Shown piece after piece: positions 24,341 to 36,754 of a DNA stretch of 64,000 nt (position 1 is the first letter of the stretch; every line of letters begins with the position of its first letter). The position numbers and the translations under genes were made by a program. This stretch comes from Haemonchus contortus (Eukaryota; Nematoda; Chromadorea; Rhabditida; Trichostrongylidae). The stretch spans positions 47,110,810 to 47,174,809 of the forward strand of contig LS997565.1 in assembly GCA_000469685.2 (NCBI GenBank), written 5' to 3'. The notes below the pieces were generated by a model that did no database searches, was not told the origin of the DNA, and saw only the letters and a program-made list of their open reading frames with translations.

Positions 24341-25487
24341 TATTTATTTATTTATTTATTTATTTTGCATACAAGATGCGCCAAACATAGTAGGGAAACT
24401 ATACAGAAATACACAACACAGACAATCCAGAAAAATTACATCATCGCCATTACACACACTGGACGTCATATTTGCACATGAATAAATTGAAGTGAAAGGA
24501 AATAAGAGATGCTTTCATTGATGCCATTGGTGGCTCCAACATCATTAGTGGGCATAAGAAAATCAGCTGTTCACTCGCACCTCTAACCACTGTAGTTAGT
24601 TGTTAAAGAGACGGCAATCGCCAAGGCGATCGAGAGTGGCGAGGCGGTGTTTGTAGAGCTGGCTGACCAGATAGAAGTTTCCTCGCCACCACCATAACAC
24701 CAAGTAAAATTAGAAGTATATGAGATTATGAAGTGCGTTTTGACGTCAAGTGTGTGTAACAGTTTTATCACTAATCATTGGCCTTTTATCACTATTCGTC
24801 TACATAGTCCATCAATCATTAACATCTTCCTCTTGCGGTAAGGAAAAAACTGGGTTCTGCAACATGCGAAAGCAACTATAGCAAAAGCAAACTGAAGATG
24901 AAGGCGGCGAAGGATATCTAAAAATCTTGTATATTCAGTAACGGAAAAATGTTCACCTTATTCAGTTCACGACGGAAGACTGAAGAATTAGGTGAACTTA
25001 CAATCTCTTCAGGTAACATCTGTAGCCATCGGGCGGTCCGGCAGAAAAATGAATTATGTATCTTCGATGAATGTGGGTTTTCTACAGGCATGTAGTCCAA
25101 AACGAAACTTCTCGTACGTCCATGTGCTGGTCGAAAGACCCAGTACTTGCTTGCTCTCAATTTGGTCTCCATGCGCAACACTCGGAAGCATAACACCAAA
25201 TCGTGGTAGATTCTCCGGTAGAAGAGGTTTCTCAGATCTAAAAGGCTTAGCCTAGCGCTATAGCTGGGAAGGGAGTGATGAGAATGCGTAAGGCTCGACT
25301 TGGATCTATACATAAGAAGCCTGGTGAAAATTTTTTGCACTTTTTCAATTTTAGCTCGGCATTTCTTTGTTTGAGGACTCCACACCTGACAACAGTATTC
25401 AAGTTGTGGGAGCACATACGCTTTATAGAGCCTCAGAAAAACATTTCTATTCTTGCTGTGTATATTTCTGAATAGAAAATATACCAT
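24341..25487 (-). mobile_element. 5'-truncated LINE (CR1/Jockey-like) with reverse-transcriptase C terminus
   Basis: The frame 24918-25487 (189 codons, minus strand) starts in the thumb and C-terminal region of a non-LTR reverse transcriptase. It contains LRLYKAYVLPQLEYCCQVW, then KIEKVQKIFTRLL, then the tail pattern RNLFYRRIYHDL...TRSF...FFCRTARWLQMLPEEIV. The catalytic domain is absent. About 550 bp downstream on the minus strand there is an (AAAT)n tract (24341-24365) that fits the simple-repeat 3' tail of this LINE type. The reading frame is open to its stop, so the insertion is moderately young or under little decay. Confidence 0.75.
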
Positions 25488-25499
25488 TCTGAGTGCTTC

Positions 25500-25545
25500 A
25501 TGAGTAATTATTTTATTTGTTTATTTATTTATTTATTTAATATTT
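25500..25545. repeat. (TTTA)n-rich tract
   Basis: Imperfect TTTA/TTTG tetranucleotide run next to the LINE fragment. Confidence 0.8.
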
Positions 25546-25727
25546 AATGTGCCTTCGAAAACGCGCTGCATTCTTAGGCTCCCAAGCACAGGACATGGGT
25601 TTTTTCTGTCTAACTGTATAAAGTATTCTGTCTCCTTGATCCAACTGAGGGAATCAATGGTTTTTTTTATTTTTGGAAGATTGCCATACCTCATCTCAGC
25701 TTGAGTACGTGTACAAAATTTGCGCAA
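25533..25727 (-). other. Coding relic conserved behind gene D
   Basis: A 64-codon minus-strand frame contains RYGNLPKIKKTIDSLSWIKE and RKNPCPVLGSL. The complement of 62540-62740, behind gene G, encodes a related peptide (YGNFPVEG, IDVLSWIKDKGSL, RKNQSPDNCGSL). The pairing shows shared ancestry of these flanks. Whether it was a cellular gene or part of a retroelement is unclear; I do not recognise the family. Confidence 0.4.
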
Positions 25728-26168
25728 TAACTATATGAGCCTTCATAACACAATCTAGATGCTGCAGCTATTAATGGTAAAGAGATAACAGAAAACATTA
25801 AGCAGACATCAAGCAGATATTGCCATCACAAACTAGCCAAATATTAGATATAAAGTCCTCAAAAAGAAAATTGTTGAAAAATGGCTGTAAGGGAACCGAA
25901 CCAAACGAATTCTGATTTATTGAAAAGAGTGCCAAAAAACAAGTCTCGTCTTCTGAAACATCTGGAAAGCTTCAATCATCTATTTACATAGTACATTACT
26001 CTCATGAAATATAATTTCATCGAGGATTGTTTTGATGCGTCACAGCTAGGTCAAAACAACACTTTTCACCCTGGTACAGCTAGGTTGAGAACAATCTCAT
26101 GAAGACAAGTATCGGACTGTTGCAAAAATAAATGACAGCATCTCGGACTGACTGAGATAGAGAAAGAC

Positions 26169-29100
26169 CTAACTAACTGTCACACTCTTCCTTCCTCTTG
26201 CAGGGTGGTTTCTTCCAGATATCCCGTTCTGTGTTACGACCTGAACGTTGGTCTTTTTTGGACCACGGCAACACAGATGCTTTTGGAAGGCACGCCGATA
26301 TTCTCTGCTGAAATATAGTAGAATTTCGAAGTTGAACAAGCATTAAGTTGCCTCTCTTTTTTTCAAAAGACTCCGACCAGACTCCTTTGCAGCATCAACT
26401 GAAACAAAACGAATATATATATATATTGAAACTTCCAGACAGAAACGTTCCCTTTTCATATTTCTGCGTTAGAGACATTACTGATACTGCGAGCTGTGTG
26501 TTGTTCCACTGCACAGTTCAAGATGGAAACAGTTTTCTGAACTTTGCTCTAGCATGATCCTGTGGCCCTGTAGGAAAGCAGATTGGACACTTTCGGGTAA
26601 TCGGAACCGAAGGTAAAGGTAAGGACGTAAAAATCGGCTTCCCTGCTTACACACCCAAACGTGGTCATACTGTGACGGCAATGCTCACGCTACCCTATTC
26701 AGAAATAAGCACGCATTTTGAAAATAAAAACAACTAATTGTAAATTATGGCGACAGTTGGCGTCTGCATAGTGTCGACATCAGCGTCGAGACATAGGGAT
26801 TCTCTTACATGGATTCACTATTCGTCAGAGCCCGCTTTAGGATATGTAGAACGAATAGAACGCGCATGTGAAAGACCCACATAACTACAGATGGCTCCCC
26901 ATTTACAGGGAACTTCACCCTTCCGTTTTTCACATGAATATTTTTTATTATTCAAAGATTGAGAATATTGGGTCAGTTAATTAGCCTTCAAACAATGGTA
27001 GGCTGCAGTACATTGGGAGAACACATGCTAAAGAGCGATTTAGCATTTGCAAATATTTTTGAAACAACTTGGGTTCACAATAGCCATTTGCCAATTGCTC
27101 ACCTGATAAAGTAGTAGACAAAAATGTTGATAGCGCAAAACGTGCTGACGAAAGTTCCGGCTAACAAATTCACGTCCGTTTTAGGAATGTCGACATTGAG
27201 GACTAAGGCAGTGGTTCCAATAATAGTTGTAGTGAAATAACCGAAAACTACGGTAAGAGTGGTTACAATCAACGACTTGTATATATTTCTCATGTTGTCA
27301 TTACCTACAAAGAAATCAATGAGATGGTGAACGCCAAGAAGCTTAGGATGCAACAGTTTTCGAAGAAGAGGGCCGTCGAAGTTCCCACTAGGATCTATAG
27401 GTTGGTAGTCGATCCTATCAGGATAAGTGAATAAAGCCTGGAGCATGATATTTTCATGATTTTTAGTTGTAAGTTCTCTCGAAAATTTTAACTACGACGT
27501 AGGCCGATCAGTTAGTCAGGCTAACTCCATTCCAAAATTGCATGTTCTCAATAGTGTATTCAAAAAGTCTTTGTTGGAGATGGGTCTGCCCCTGTTCTGC
27601 TGTTAAAGAAGAAGGTTACTTCATGTTAGAGTCGTGGGGTTCAGCCATATACCGTCAACACACCGACTGACCAAGAACCACAATTTACTACCGTTAGGCC
27701 TCGTTATTCTCCTTGTTACTACTGAGCCTGACGATGTCATAATGTATCGTGTTTTGAATCTACATACTTTTTCTTCAGAAATGGACCGCACTCACCTGTT
27801 ACAGCTGTGGCCTTTCTTATGTAGTACAAGAATAGAGCATAGCAAAGGATGGTTAGCACATTAACTATCATCACGTATCTGGTTATAACTCCATACACTC
27901 TGGTGCCCCAACAAGCAGTGACTATGCATATCACCTTCCTTAATTTAAATCTTTACGATTTCAACATGTGAAAAAATGAATGTTGCGAATTTCTTGGTTT
28001 TTTTTTGCAAATCTTTGTTTGTTTCGCTCTGCGCACAGTGGCAAAAAACCAAAGAAGACTATAGTATAATAGCCCAAGAAAATCTAGCAAGCACTAGAAG
28101 GGGCTCTAGGAGCAGGGGAACTTGTGACAGTGTATCTCTTTCATTTTCTAGATAAAAGATTTCCTAGTTCAGGAATTATTTAAGCAAGTGCAGCATCATA
28201 AAGTAACTAGAAAATATCCGTGGGAGAGCTCAGCTATCTCTTGAAGGTTATTGAACAAGTAGTGCGGATTGTATGCAGCAGGAATGATTGGAATATTTGC
28301 GCTACCCCCAATACTTGCTATCCTGCTTTGCTTGGCTGCATATGAGGAAGCAGCCTTGCTAAAATATCAAAATATCAATTATGATCTTCTGCTCACCCTT
28401 TCGACAATTTTTTTGAGGATGCCCAAGGACTTTCTCTTTGAAAAGCATTACCTTGATGATGTTTTGACCTGAGGGACTTTTTTTGAATATTATATCAGTT
28501 GTTAAAAACCGAAATTGGTTTGGACCTCAACGGCTGAAAGTCTCATCTGGTGTTAACAGTTAATATCCGCTCAAAAATAGTGACCGTATGTGCATTCATT
28601 CAACATCACTGATTTCTAGCAGATGAACATTGTTACAAAACTTTTATCAAAAGTATGCGGGTTTTTTAACGCGACTCACTGGATTTTCGAGTTTTATTGA
28701 TTAGAATGGTCGATCACTCAAACGCGCCCAGTCCACGATAATTTCCTGGTGCGAATAACTGGGACTACTGCAAGGAATAATTCACTCGCTAATAAGCATA
28801 AGTAAACAAAAAGCCCTAATTAACAGCAAATACAGCTCACATTTTTCATCCTCCTGGGGTGGGAAATTAAATAAGGGATCGCGGTAGCAAAAAGAATAAC
28901 AGTGAAAAAAAAGGGAGAAAAACATCGCCTCATGACTCGGCGATCAGCTGATTGTGTGTGGGTCCTAGAACGAATAGTTGCAATCTGTATCGCCTCGGCA
29001 CTCGTCTGCCGTGACATCGATCGAGGGGCGGGAACGCGAACCACGGCAGCAAGGGGGCTGTCACTATGCCCTGGACGTCGAGATTGGGGGAGTGAGAGGG

Positions 29101-32100
29101 TCTCTTCTACAACCCATAAGTCCTGCAACAAAAAATTTGAAGCGTCAGCAATTTGTATCAACAGTGTGAACACGGTAGCACGAGTGGTAAACTTGTAGGA
29201 CGTTCCCCGGGCAATCAACACATGAGTAAATAAGGGCACGCGTGTGGGGTTTAGCAGCATTAGGGTCAATAAATGGACAACACTCGATTCGTACCATCAC
29301 CTTCTACTAAGCACGCCAAGGGATAAACGCGGATGTAGCGGCTCAAATTATCAGCAACCTGTTCAATGCTGGCATTGCTCACCAACGGTCAACAATCGGT
29401 TGGATCGCTTCACTGGAGGAGATACTAGCCTTCGAAGTCACGCAAGCATCGTCCCTTGATCCTATGGAGGTTGGAGGGATCCATCCACTGTGAGTTGCTA
29501 AACGCAGACTAGATGGACACAGCTATCGGTTACCCCTATGAACCCCGAAATAAGGCCAGCGGGGTTAGAGAAGGATGATCAAAACCGTAAATCAGGTTCC
29601 TACAGAGGGGCAGCGCACGTCGAAATTTCGCTTTAAACACGCGTCAAAAGTTCTACGATTCCAATTGGTTTCAGATTGTTCATCAGACGTACTTCCCAAT
29701 TGTTGCCCCTTTTACCTACCATGCGCTCCTCCTTCTTGAGCGTCCCGTTGTGGAAAAAAAATTCGTAACTTAATGTGATCTGAAAACGGCAGTCAATTAC
29801 TTCTTTGAGTCACAGCTTCCCTATTTCTGGATAAAAGGCATCAGGGATTTACTCAAAGGATGATAGAAGTTTGTTGACCTTTTTGGTAAATATATTTCCG
29901 AAAATTGATTGGTCTGGAAATTTTCAGAAATGATTCGAAAAGACCTTCATTTTGTTGCAGAACTTTCCTTCCAACCTAATAGAAGAGGACATTACCACGA
30001 GGAGCAGCAAGCAATGTGCACGCAATGTTGCCTTGATCTATCCATTAACCATATAGCAATTCACTGTTTGGAATTGCCCTCCTTTTACTTCAATGTTGCG
30101 AGAGGATAAGTCACATGCAGAATAAGCTTCTTACTTCCCATTCCTTTCCCTTCTATCTGGTAAAGAACTCGATGAGATTTCTCTCATACAAGGAATTGCT
30201 TGCAACTCTTCAAATGTGGGAAATTTCATCAAGGCTTTTTTGAGGAAGAATTTGAGAAATTCGAAAATAACATGAGACTGACATGAAGCACACTATGGCA
30301 GACTTGATTGCCATGAGGAACAAAAGTGCAGACTACCGAAAGAATTGTATTGTGTAAACTCGAGCCGGTCATAAGAGATGTGTGTCTATCCAAAATTGAG
30401 ACCATTTCCCACCGTATTCAAAGCAATCCCCAATGGCTCGCTACTTGGTGGTCAGGTGCTGGCGGGAGAGTGAGCCTTCTTACATCATTCTTGCAAATCT
30501 TCTTATATCCCCTTTGAGGATGGCCCTTCTTTGATGTTACTTCTGCTAAAAGAATCGGCAATCAGCTACTCACAAATTTTCATCACGTTCAATATATATC
30601 CAGATGCAGAAACACAGTGCCACTGCAAAAACTGGAACCAAGTGCATAATGAGGTATTCCTTTCGATAGTTCAGAATAAGCGTCACACTAAAATATACAT
30701 TGAAATGGAACACTTTCGTAGCTGTGAATTGAAAAGAGCGACACTTCCAACAATATTCAGAATCGAAAATATTCTTATCCATCCTGAACCTGGCACACTT
30801 AGCCAGGAGATAAGCAACCTGTCGACTGATGTTTTTACTGAGTGCTTTCAATTTCCATGTGATACTCACCGCTGTCATTAAGTACTTATGTATTTTCCAT
30901 GCTAGTGCTGATAAGCTCTGGCTTGTAAGGCGTTGAGAAAGCGAGGACAAGCGTGGTTTTGGTGCTGTAGTAGGTAAATATGTAGCACTATGCCCATAAA
31001 GCGCAGATCGAGTTCGAGCCCCGTTGGTAGCTGGGAGCTCGCCCACAACTCGCCAACTTTGTGAGTAGAAATGCTTGTCAACACCTATAAGGCACTACGA
31101 CACAATTGTATCTAGTGTGAAAGTTCATAAAAATAGGGAAGTGATGAGAGATAATCAAAGGACAGTACTCTAGAAGGAAATTGCAACTTAAGCTATGTTT
31201 GCATTGCTTGTTGCGACCTCCAGTCTATCTGTTTGTCTACTTATATTAGGTTGTAAGGAAAGGTCTGGCCGTTCCCGCGCGCGCCATATGAATTTCAATT
31301 TTGGCGGCTGTCCATTCGGACTAATCGACATATTGTGCTACCAGGTAAGTTATTAGTTGCTCTTTTTGTCATAGCGCTTTCCCCGCAGTCTGTATAGTTT
31401 TGAAATCTTTGAAGATTTTTTTTTGCAGAATGGATAGACCTGCTTTGCGAACGATTTTACTTCACGAGTTCAATCTTGGTCGAAGTGCGAAGGAGGCAGC
31501 TACAAACATCAACGTTGCATGGGGAGAAGGTACTGCATCGGAGTGAAGAGCTCATTGCTGGTTTCAGAAGCTCAGAAGTGGAGACGGGTCACTGGGAGAC
31601 GAGGACCAAGTGGGTCGACCATCGCTACTTGATCATGATGTTTTGCTAAAAGGAGTCGAAGAAGATCAACGTAAACTTTTGAAGGAAACTGCAAAGAAGA
31701 TGGGTGTCTCCCACATAGTCGTCGCTGCTCACCTCAAGCAGCTTGGAATGGTGAGGAAGCTTGACAAGTGGGTGCCACATGAACTCACGGAGCAGCAACA
31801 ACTAAAGCGCTTAGAGGTTTCAAATTCGCTGCTGAGAAGAAATGATGTTGAGCCTTTCTCCATTGTATTGTAACATGGAGCGTTCTGCTCAGTGGGTAGG
31901 TGTGGATGAGCCTCCAAAAGCCTTCCCAAAACCATTTTACACGTCAAGAAGACAATGATAACAGTTTGGTGGTCCAGCCATGGATTGATCCACTACGAGT
32001 CCTCTCCTCCTAGTCAAACCATCATCGCAGTATTGTGATGAGATTCACGAGATGGACGCAAAACTGGGGCAAATGCAGCCAGCACAAATCACTCGCCACG

Positions 32101-35100
32101 GCCTACTGCTTTTGCACGACAATGCGCGACCGCATGTGTCACAAATTGTCTTCCAGAAGTTGAACGAGCTGCGAATCGAAGCTCTCCCTCGTCCACCGTA
32201 CTCATCAGACCTGTCACCAACCGAATACCATTTATTCAAACATATGGACAGCTTCTTAAAGGAACGAGTATTCAAAAATCAAGGCGGGAAGGAATCTGCC
32301 TTTCTCGAGTATTTATTCCAGATCTCCGAACTCTTATGAGAATAGGATAGACAGACTTGTATCACGTTGGCTTTGAGAAGAGTTATGATTTTTTGAAAGA
32401 TAGCTGACATAACGGTGAGAACTTTCCTTACAACCTATATATGGCCCTTGCCTGCTCTCTCCAGCCAGTTTCAAGTGTCATCGAAAGAGCGCTGCCATAT
32501 GAATGCTTCAATGGTGAACAGAGGAAGCCAGGTTGTCTAAGAGATGAGGAAAAAGAAGCGGAGGCAATAGGGACAAGTTGTACAGGAGCAGAAGGCAGAA
32601 TCTAAGCTTATCTGACTTTTGAGTCAATAGGGAGACGTAGCCTTCTTGTGGAATTTTGTACAAGGAAGAGCAACAGTGCGTATGTGACCTGTACAATGAA
32701 TTGCGGTGGTCAGCTAATGTACAAGTCAGTGCTTCTATTCTCTTAAACGAGTCTGGTACCAATTCACCGACCCCGAAAATATGGAAGGCTTGGTTGGCCG
32801 GGGATTCAAAACCGTGTTCATACGTGTGTGAAGTGCGCCACATGCCAATACACCACCTCCGCCCGTATGAGTATGTAATAACGAAACACATCGATTGAGA
32901 GAGGTATTTGTGAAAAGGAGCCCTGCCTTGCAAACAAAGGAAAGGACGAAGTATGAATGAAGGCCAGAATAACTCGTGTTCCATGTTTCACGAGAATACT
33001 ATGTAGAATAGTGATAGTAAACTTCAAATCATAAGAAAGTTCACTTACTAAAATCTCTGAAGCGATAGCAACCGGTCAATTGCGACCCCTAGTAGCCAAG
33101 TAACTAAAAAGAATATGCCACAAGCAGGAATAAGCTGTAAATGCACACAATCTGCTTGTCTCATTAGGTGATCTGGAATCCTAAAAGAAAGGGATTAATC
33201 AAGAAGAGCTCCAGAGTTTTGGTTACTCCAAATATATTTATTCCCATTCACGGCAAGGAACCATGGATTTGATTTCGTTCTTGGAATAAATTTATAATCA
33301 AATTAGGTGAATTTACGTGAGACTCTTGAAAATGGTTGTTTCCATATTACCATACTCAGGAGAGAAATTATTCAGAGAAATATGCAGACCCTGAGAAATA
33401 ATCTCATCATAATGGTTTAATCTAGTAATTGGCCCACAAAAAAGGTTCCCCTGACAATTAAGAAAGCCTATTTAAGAAGCCGACCTCAGAAGCGTTGCAT
33501 GGCTACAAGACCGAAATCTAGTCACATATTAAGTTCACGACCATTCATTTATGATTCAATTAGGCTCTAAATCTCGAAAATTGCTCTGATTTGATCGCTC
33601 AAGTTCACTTTTCTCCCGAGATTACTCCCATGTATTTTAGAAAAGTCTTTGGTGCTTTTTTCTTTAGCTGCCTTTGAAATCACAAATCAGACCAGGTTTC
33701 TTCAGTCGGTCCCTTTTTTGAGATAAATTCACAAATATCTACAAATGAAATAAAGCTATGAGCTTGAAGAATCGTTCTCGTGTTACCGAAAATGATTAAA
33801 AGGAAGAGCCAACTTTTTAAGACGAAAAAAATCACAAAGGATTAAGAAGAAATTTTCATACTAACAAATAATAAGAGATCATCGTCACATATTGACCGCT
33901 TAGTTGCATGATGTCGGCGACGGAGATCAGTGCAATAATAATGTTGCATATGCTTCGCAAACTTCTGAATACAAGTAATTTTCAAAAAAAAAGAATCAAC
34001 GCGCAAAAGAGATCAATAAGATTGTTCGCGGACTCTGTGATACAAGAAGCAGGCTAGATGTTACAGCTAGAGTGGGTGATTTCCAAATGAAGTGATACGC
34101 TTTCACTGCATACCTGCCCGTCAAAATTCCTGAATCGTCTCACAAGGTTGGAGATTTATGGACAAACCTTCAGTCTCGGACGGGATTCGAACCTGTACTT
34201 GTGCATTTCGGGCACCATGCTCTATCCCTTACACTACCAAGACCTCGCTTGTCTTCGCCTTCTTAATGGCTTATATGACGTAGCTTAGCAGCACTCACAC
34301 GTGCAACGTGTTGAGCCGGTCGGTCAATATCAGCACTGAACCGTTAAGCTGAAAGCTTTACATGGCACAAGCTATGGCATATAAGCCATTAAGAACGCGA
34401 GGGCAGGCGGGGTCTCGGTAGTGTAAGGGATAGGAGCACGGTCCCGGGAAAGGACAACTACTTCATTTGTGTTTGCTTCTGCAATCAGTATGTTTATGTC
34501 ATCTAACTGGTGAAGTTTCTGTTACAAGCGCACTTCCGAGTGCATAAATAAATAAATAAACCACGGGTTCGAGTCCCGTCCGAGGCTGAAGTTTTGCCTA
34601 TCCTCGTGAGAAATCGCATCGCGCACTGCGGCGATATAACAGCAGTTAACAAAACATCAAGTCAAAACAAGTAGCTTGCCATACTTAGTAGCGCACAAAA
34701 GTATGCACAAATGCTTCTTCACTCACACTTTTCAGTCACAACTCCATTCCTGCTGGATCTAATCGAGCGAAATTTCAATATGTGTAGCATTGGGGTAGTG
34801 TGAATATTTACCACTATTAACCTGCATTTTGATCATGTTCCAAATACCCCAAAGAGCTTGAAATAAAAACAAACTGGAAATACAGACATAGGTGCTTCTA
34901 GGATTTTTTCCTTCTTGCCATATCCAAAGTGTACGAGCGCTAAGGTGGAACACAGAAGAGGAGAGAAACGCAAATAAGATGCGAATAACTGCAGGCGTCA
35001 CAAACTTGCTTTCAGCATAGTCTACAAACGCCTTCCTCGTAGTTATGTGGACATTGCTGCTTTGCAGTCAAATAGTGTTGGATATCGTGAAATATGCTTT

Positions 35101-35523
35101 AGTGAAGCTTTAGTGAAACATATCAAAATTTCGTGCGATTTGTTTCGCTGAGGAAAAGGTTACGGCAAGTTAAAGTTGGCCGAATACTTCTGAGCGCTAC
35201 TGTAACTTTCCAGCGCGCCTAATGTACAAAAACTGCGGTCTAGTTAGCGGTTTTTTTTCAGCCTTTCGCTATTCTTGCATTTCGTTGTGTATCAGCCTTG
35301 TATCAGGAAATCAGAAGATTGCGAAATCTTTTTGTAGCAGCAATTAATTGAATGCCTACGACTTGATTAATTCAACATGATAAATAGCTGAATCCAAGCA
35401 CATCAGCAATGCTTACCTTGATTGTATTGTGACCACCACCATGAAGAAATTTCCAATTATACCAACAGTTGCAATAAAGGTACGCAATACTTGATAAACA
35501 ATTGGTATTGTGGTGGCGATCAT
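26169..35523 (-). CDS. Gene D: srsx-family chemoreceptor GPCR, 7 exons
   Basis: Predicted seven-transmembrane receptor of 311 aa. Exons in transcript order: 35417-35523, 33866-33964, 33049-33180, 30574-30687, 27796-27938, 27103-27304, 26169-26307; all GT-AG. TM1 has VGIIGNFFMVVV, exon 2 reads [17 protein letters not shown], the extracellular end of TM3 has the conserved cysteine (ADCVHLQLIP), and TM3 ends [13 protein letters not shown]5 includes LTILCYALFLYYIRK, TM7 is INIFVYYFIR, and the tail starts REYRRAFQKHLCC. The chosen ATG follows a TTTTTTGCAG acceptor by 15 nt. The gene spans 9.4 kb because introns 1 and 3 carry a Tc1-like MITE, a tRNA-like palindrome, mariner M2 and a SINE, yet every exon is open. 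Exon 5 is two codons longer than in A, E and F. Nearest relatives in the window are B (exons 1-3) and G (exon 7). Confidence 0.88.
28000..30560. other. Intron 4 of gene D, no second gene recognised
   Basis: A hydrophobic + strand frame near 28275-28470 (MIGIFALPPILAILLCLAAY) has no partner exons. The segment 28990-29460 is GC-richer than its surroundings and open in several frames but gives no recognisable protein; it may be an eroded retroelement. Confidence 0.35.
30954..31040 (+). repeat. tRNA-like SINE head
   Basis: TGGTGCTGTAGTAGG followed about 50 nt later by GAGTTCGAGCCCC matches A- and B-box spacing. No cloverleaf with paired acceptor ends is apparent, so it is tRNA-derived rather than a tRNA gene. 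It lies in intron 3 of gene D. Confidence 0.5.
31249..32435 (+). mobile_element. mariner element M2 (dead), with intron-like 5' leader
   Basis: TA-flanked inverted termini share GGTTGTAAGGAAAG. The transposase region is 31430-32407: MDRPALRTILLHEFNLGR opens it, a premature TGA and a frameshift follow within ~40 codons, then FQKLRSGDGSLGDED, VGRPSLLDHDV, KKMGVSHIVVAAHLKQLG. The catalytic-core landmarks LLLHDNARPH and PYSSDLSPTEYHLF are still legible at 32107-32241. Between the left end and the ATG lies a GTAAGT...TTTTGCAG segment (31345-31428) that looks like a small leader intron. It is inserted antisense in intron 3 of gene D. Confidence 0.9.
32665..32872 (-). repeat. tRNA-derived SINE copy, inverted
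   Basis: Read on the minus strand it has the family order: A-box-like GGTGGTGTATTGG, CGCACTTCACACACG, then GCCAACCAAGCCTTCC, GTCGGTGAATTGGTACCAG, and ACTGACTTGTACATTAGCTG. It lies beside mariner M2 in intron 3 of gene D. Confidence 0.7.
34170..34591. repeat. Inverted pair of tRNA-like sequences, one interrupted
   Basis: The left arm (34170-34286) read on the minus strand and the right arm (34367-34591) read on the plus strand both begin near AATGGCTTATAT and continue to a tRNA-like unit with GTCT(T/C)GGTAGTGTAAGGGATA (A box) and GGTTCGA(A/G)TCCCGTCCGAG (B box). The right copy is split between them by a ~112-bp insert (about 34449-34560) that ends in (AAAT)n, like the tail of a truncated LINE. 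It lies in intron 1 of gene D. Neither is scored as a functional tRNA gene. Confidence 0.7.
34684..35202. mobile_element. Tc1-like MITE T1
   Basis: The right end GGCCGAATACTTCTGAGCGCTACTG is TA-flanked; the left end is a decayed form of the same terminus. The interior matches T2-T4 and contains a minus-strand frame (34759-35001, start MTPAVIRILFAFLSSSVF) shared with T4. It lies in intron 1 of gene D. Confidence 0.85.
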
Positions 35524-35943
35524 ACTGGCTGCAAAATTCTGCAAAAAACACATAAGAGTTTGCAGAGAATTCATGGGCAGTGGTACTGAGTTATTTCTTC
35601 TAGGCTAGCGCATCACTTTATTATGAATTTTAGTTCAGAGCAACTTCTATTTATTTTGCAAAAAATGCTTGCTGTATAAAACTTTCGGTTGTCAATGTAC
35701 TTATCATAGTGATAACAGTGACTGAGCACAGTAAGCAGTAAATTGAGATACGCCTATGCCGGAGAGCAATGACCGATAGCTGTCGAGAAAATAGCAAACG
35801 TGGTTTCGAAGACATTGAATTCTGCAACCCTACTACAGGTTGAAAAAGCGTCGCAGTTTGATGTAATCAATAGTCAATCAATTTCGTCCGAGGCATTCAC
35901 CCTTGCCTTCAGATTCCACTAGAATCGTAGTGACATACTATTA

Positions 35944-36742
35944 GGTTGGAAGGTAAGTCCTGCAACACTGAACATGCTCCTCCAGGAGAAAACCTAGTTC
36001 CTTTCCAAATGTTTTCGCGCCCGATTGCTGTAGAGTGGTAGAGTGTTCTTGTAGGATTTCAAAAATAATTTTAAACGGGCTCATGAAAAGGTTTCTTATG
36101 AACTACGCCTGTCCGACCATGAAATACGCCTGTCTGGTAGAGGAAAGAGAAAAAAGATGCACGTGGCTGAATCTCTTCTGCTTCGTCCTCATGGAAAGGA
36201 CTTACGAGATATAGTGACCGGAGATGAGAGCAGGGTGCTCTACCGAAACTATATACGTGAGCGCCGCTCGGCTACGCGAGATAACACTTATGAAGCTTAA
36301 AGCAGACCTTCATTAGAAGAGGGTTTTATTGTGTTGCTGGTGGCTGCGGCGGCATGATTTACTGAAGTAATCTAAACATTCGCACTACAATGACGGCCAC
36401 AGTCTACGCTCACCAGTTGCAAAAATTGGCTCAATAAAACTCAATGTCTTTCCACTCCATGATAACGCACGCCTGGATAAGGCCAACGAAACGCGTCAAA
36501 AAATTATGGGACTCGGATACGAAGTACTCTTGCATCTGGCTTATTTACCGAGCCTATCGCCTTCTAGTCACCACGTCGCGTCGTCGCGACCACCAGAATT
36601 AAGGAAGAGAGGGAACAAAGAGCTGATGGGCACGTGTCCTAGATAATAGCGGTGATTATGTTGTAGATTGAGAACTCCGTTTAATAAAGAAATGTAAAAT
36701 TCAAAAGCTCGTTCAGAGTGTTGTAGGACTTATTTTCCAACC
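35944..36742 (+). mobile_element. mariner element M3, internally deleted
   Basis: TA-flanked inverted ends start GGTTGGAAGGTAAGTCC and end GGACTTATTTTCCAACC. The plus strand keeps a first-aspartate block (IVTGDESRVLY near 36207), a second block (FPLHDNARLDKANE) and a decayed third block (PSLSPSSHHV) of a mariner transposase. Stops interrupt it, and the ~800-bp length against about 1.2-1.3 kb for M1 and M2 shows loss of the N-terminal part. It lies about 0.4 kb upstream of gene D. Confidence 0.85.
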
Positions 36743-36754
36743 TAATAGAACCCG

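Noticed and set aside
30570..31046. 158-codon minus-strand ORF as a complete gene
   Set aside because: Only 30574-30687 is coding (exon 4 of gene D, with a proper acceptor and donor). The N-terminal part is intron and a tRNA-like relic.
34170..34245. Functional tRNA gene on the minus strand
   Set aside because: A and B boxes are present, but it is an arm of a palindrome and I could not confirm a paired acceptor stem. A tRNAscan run would decide.
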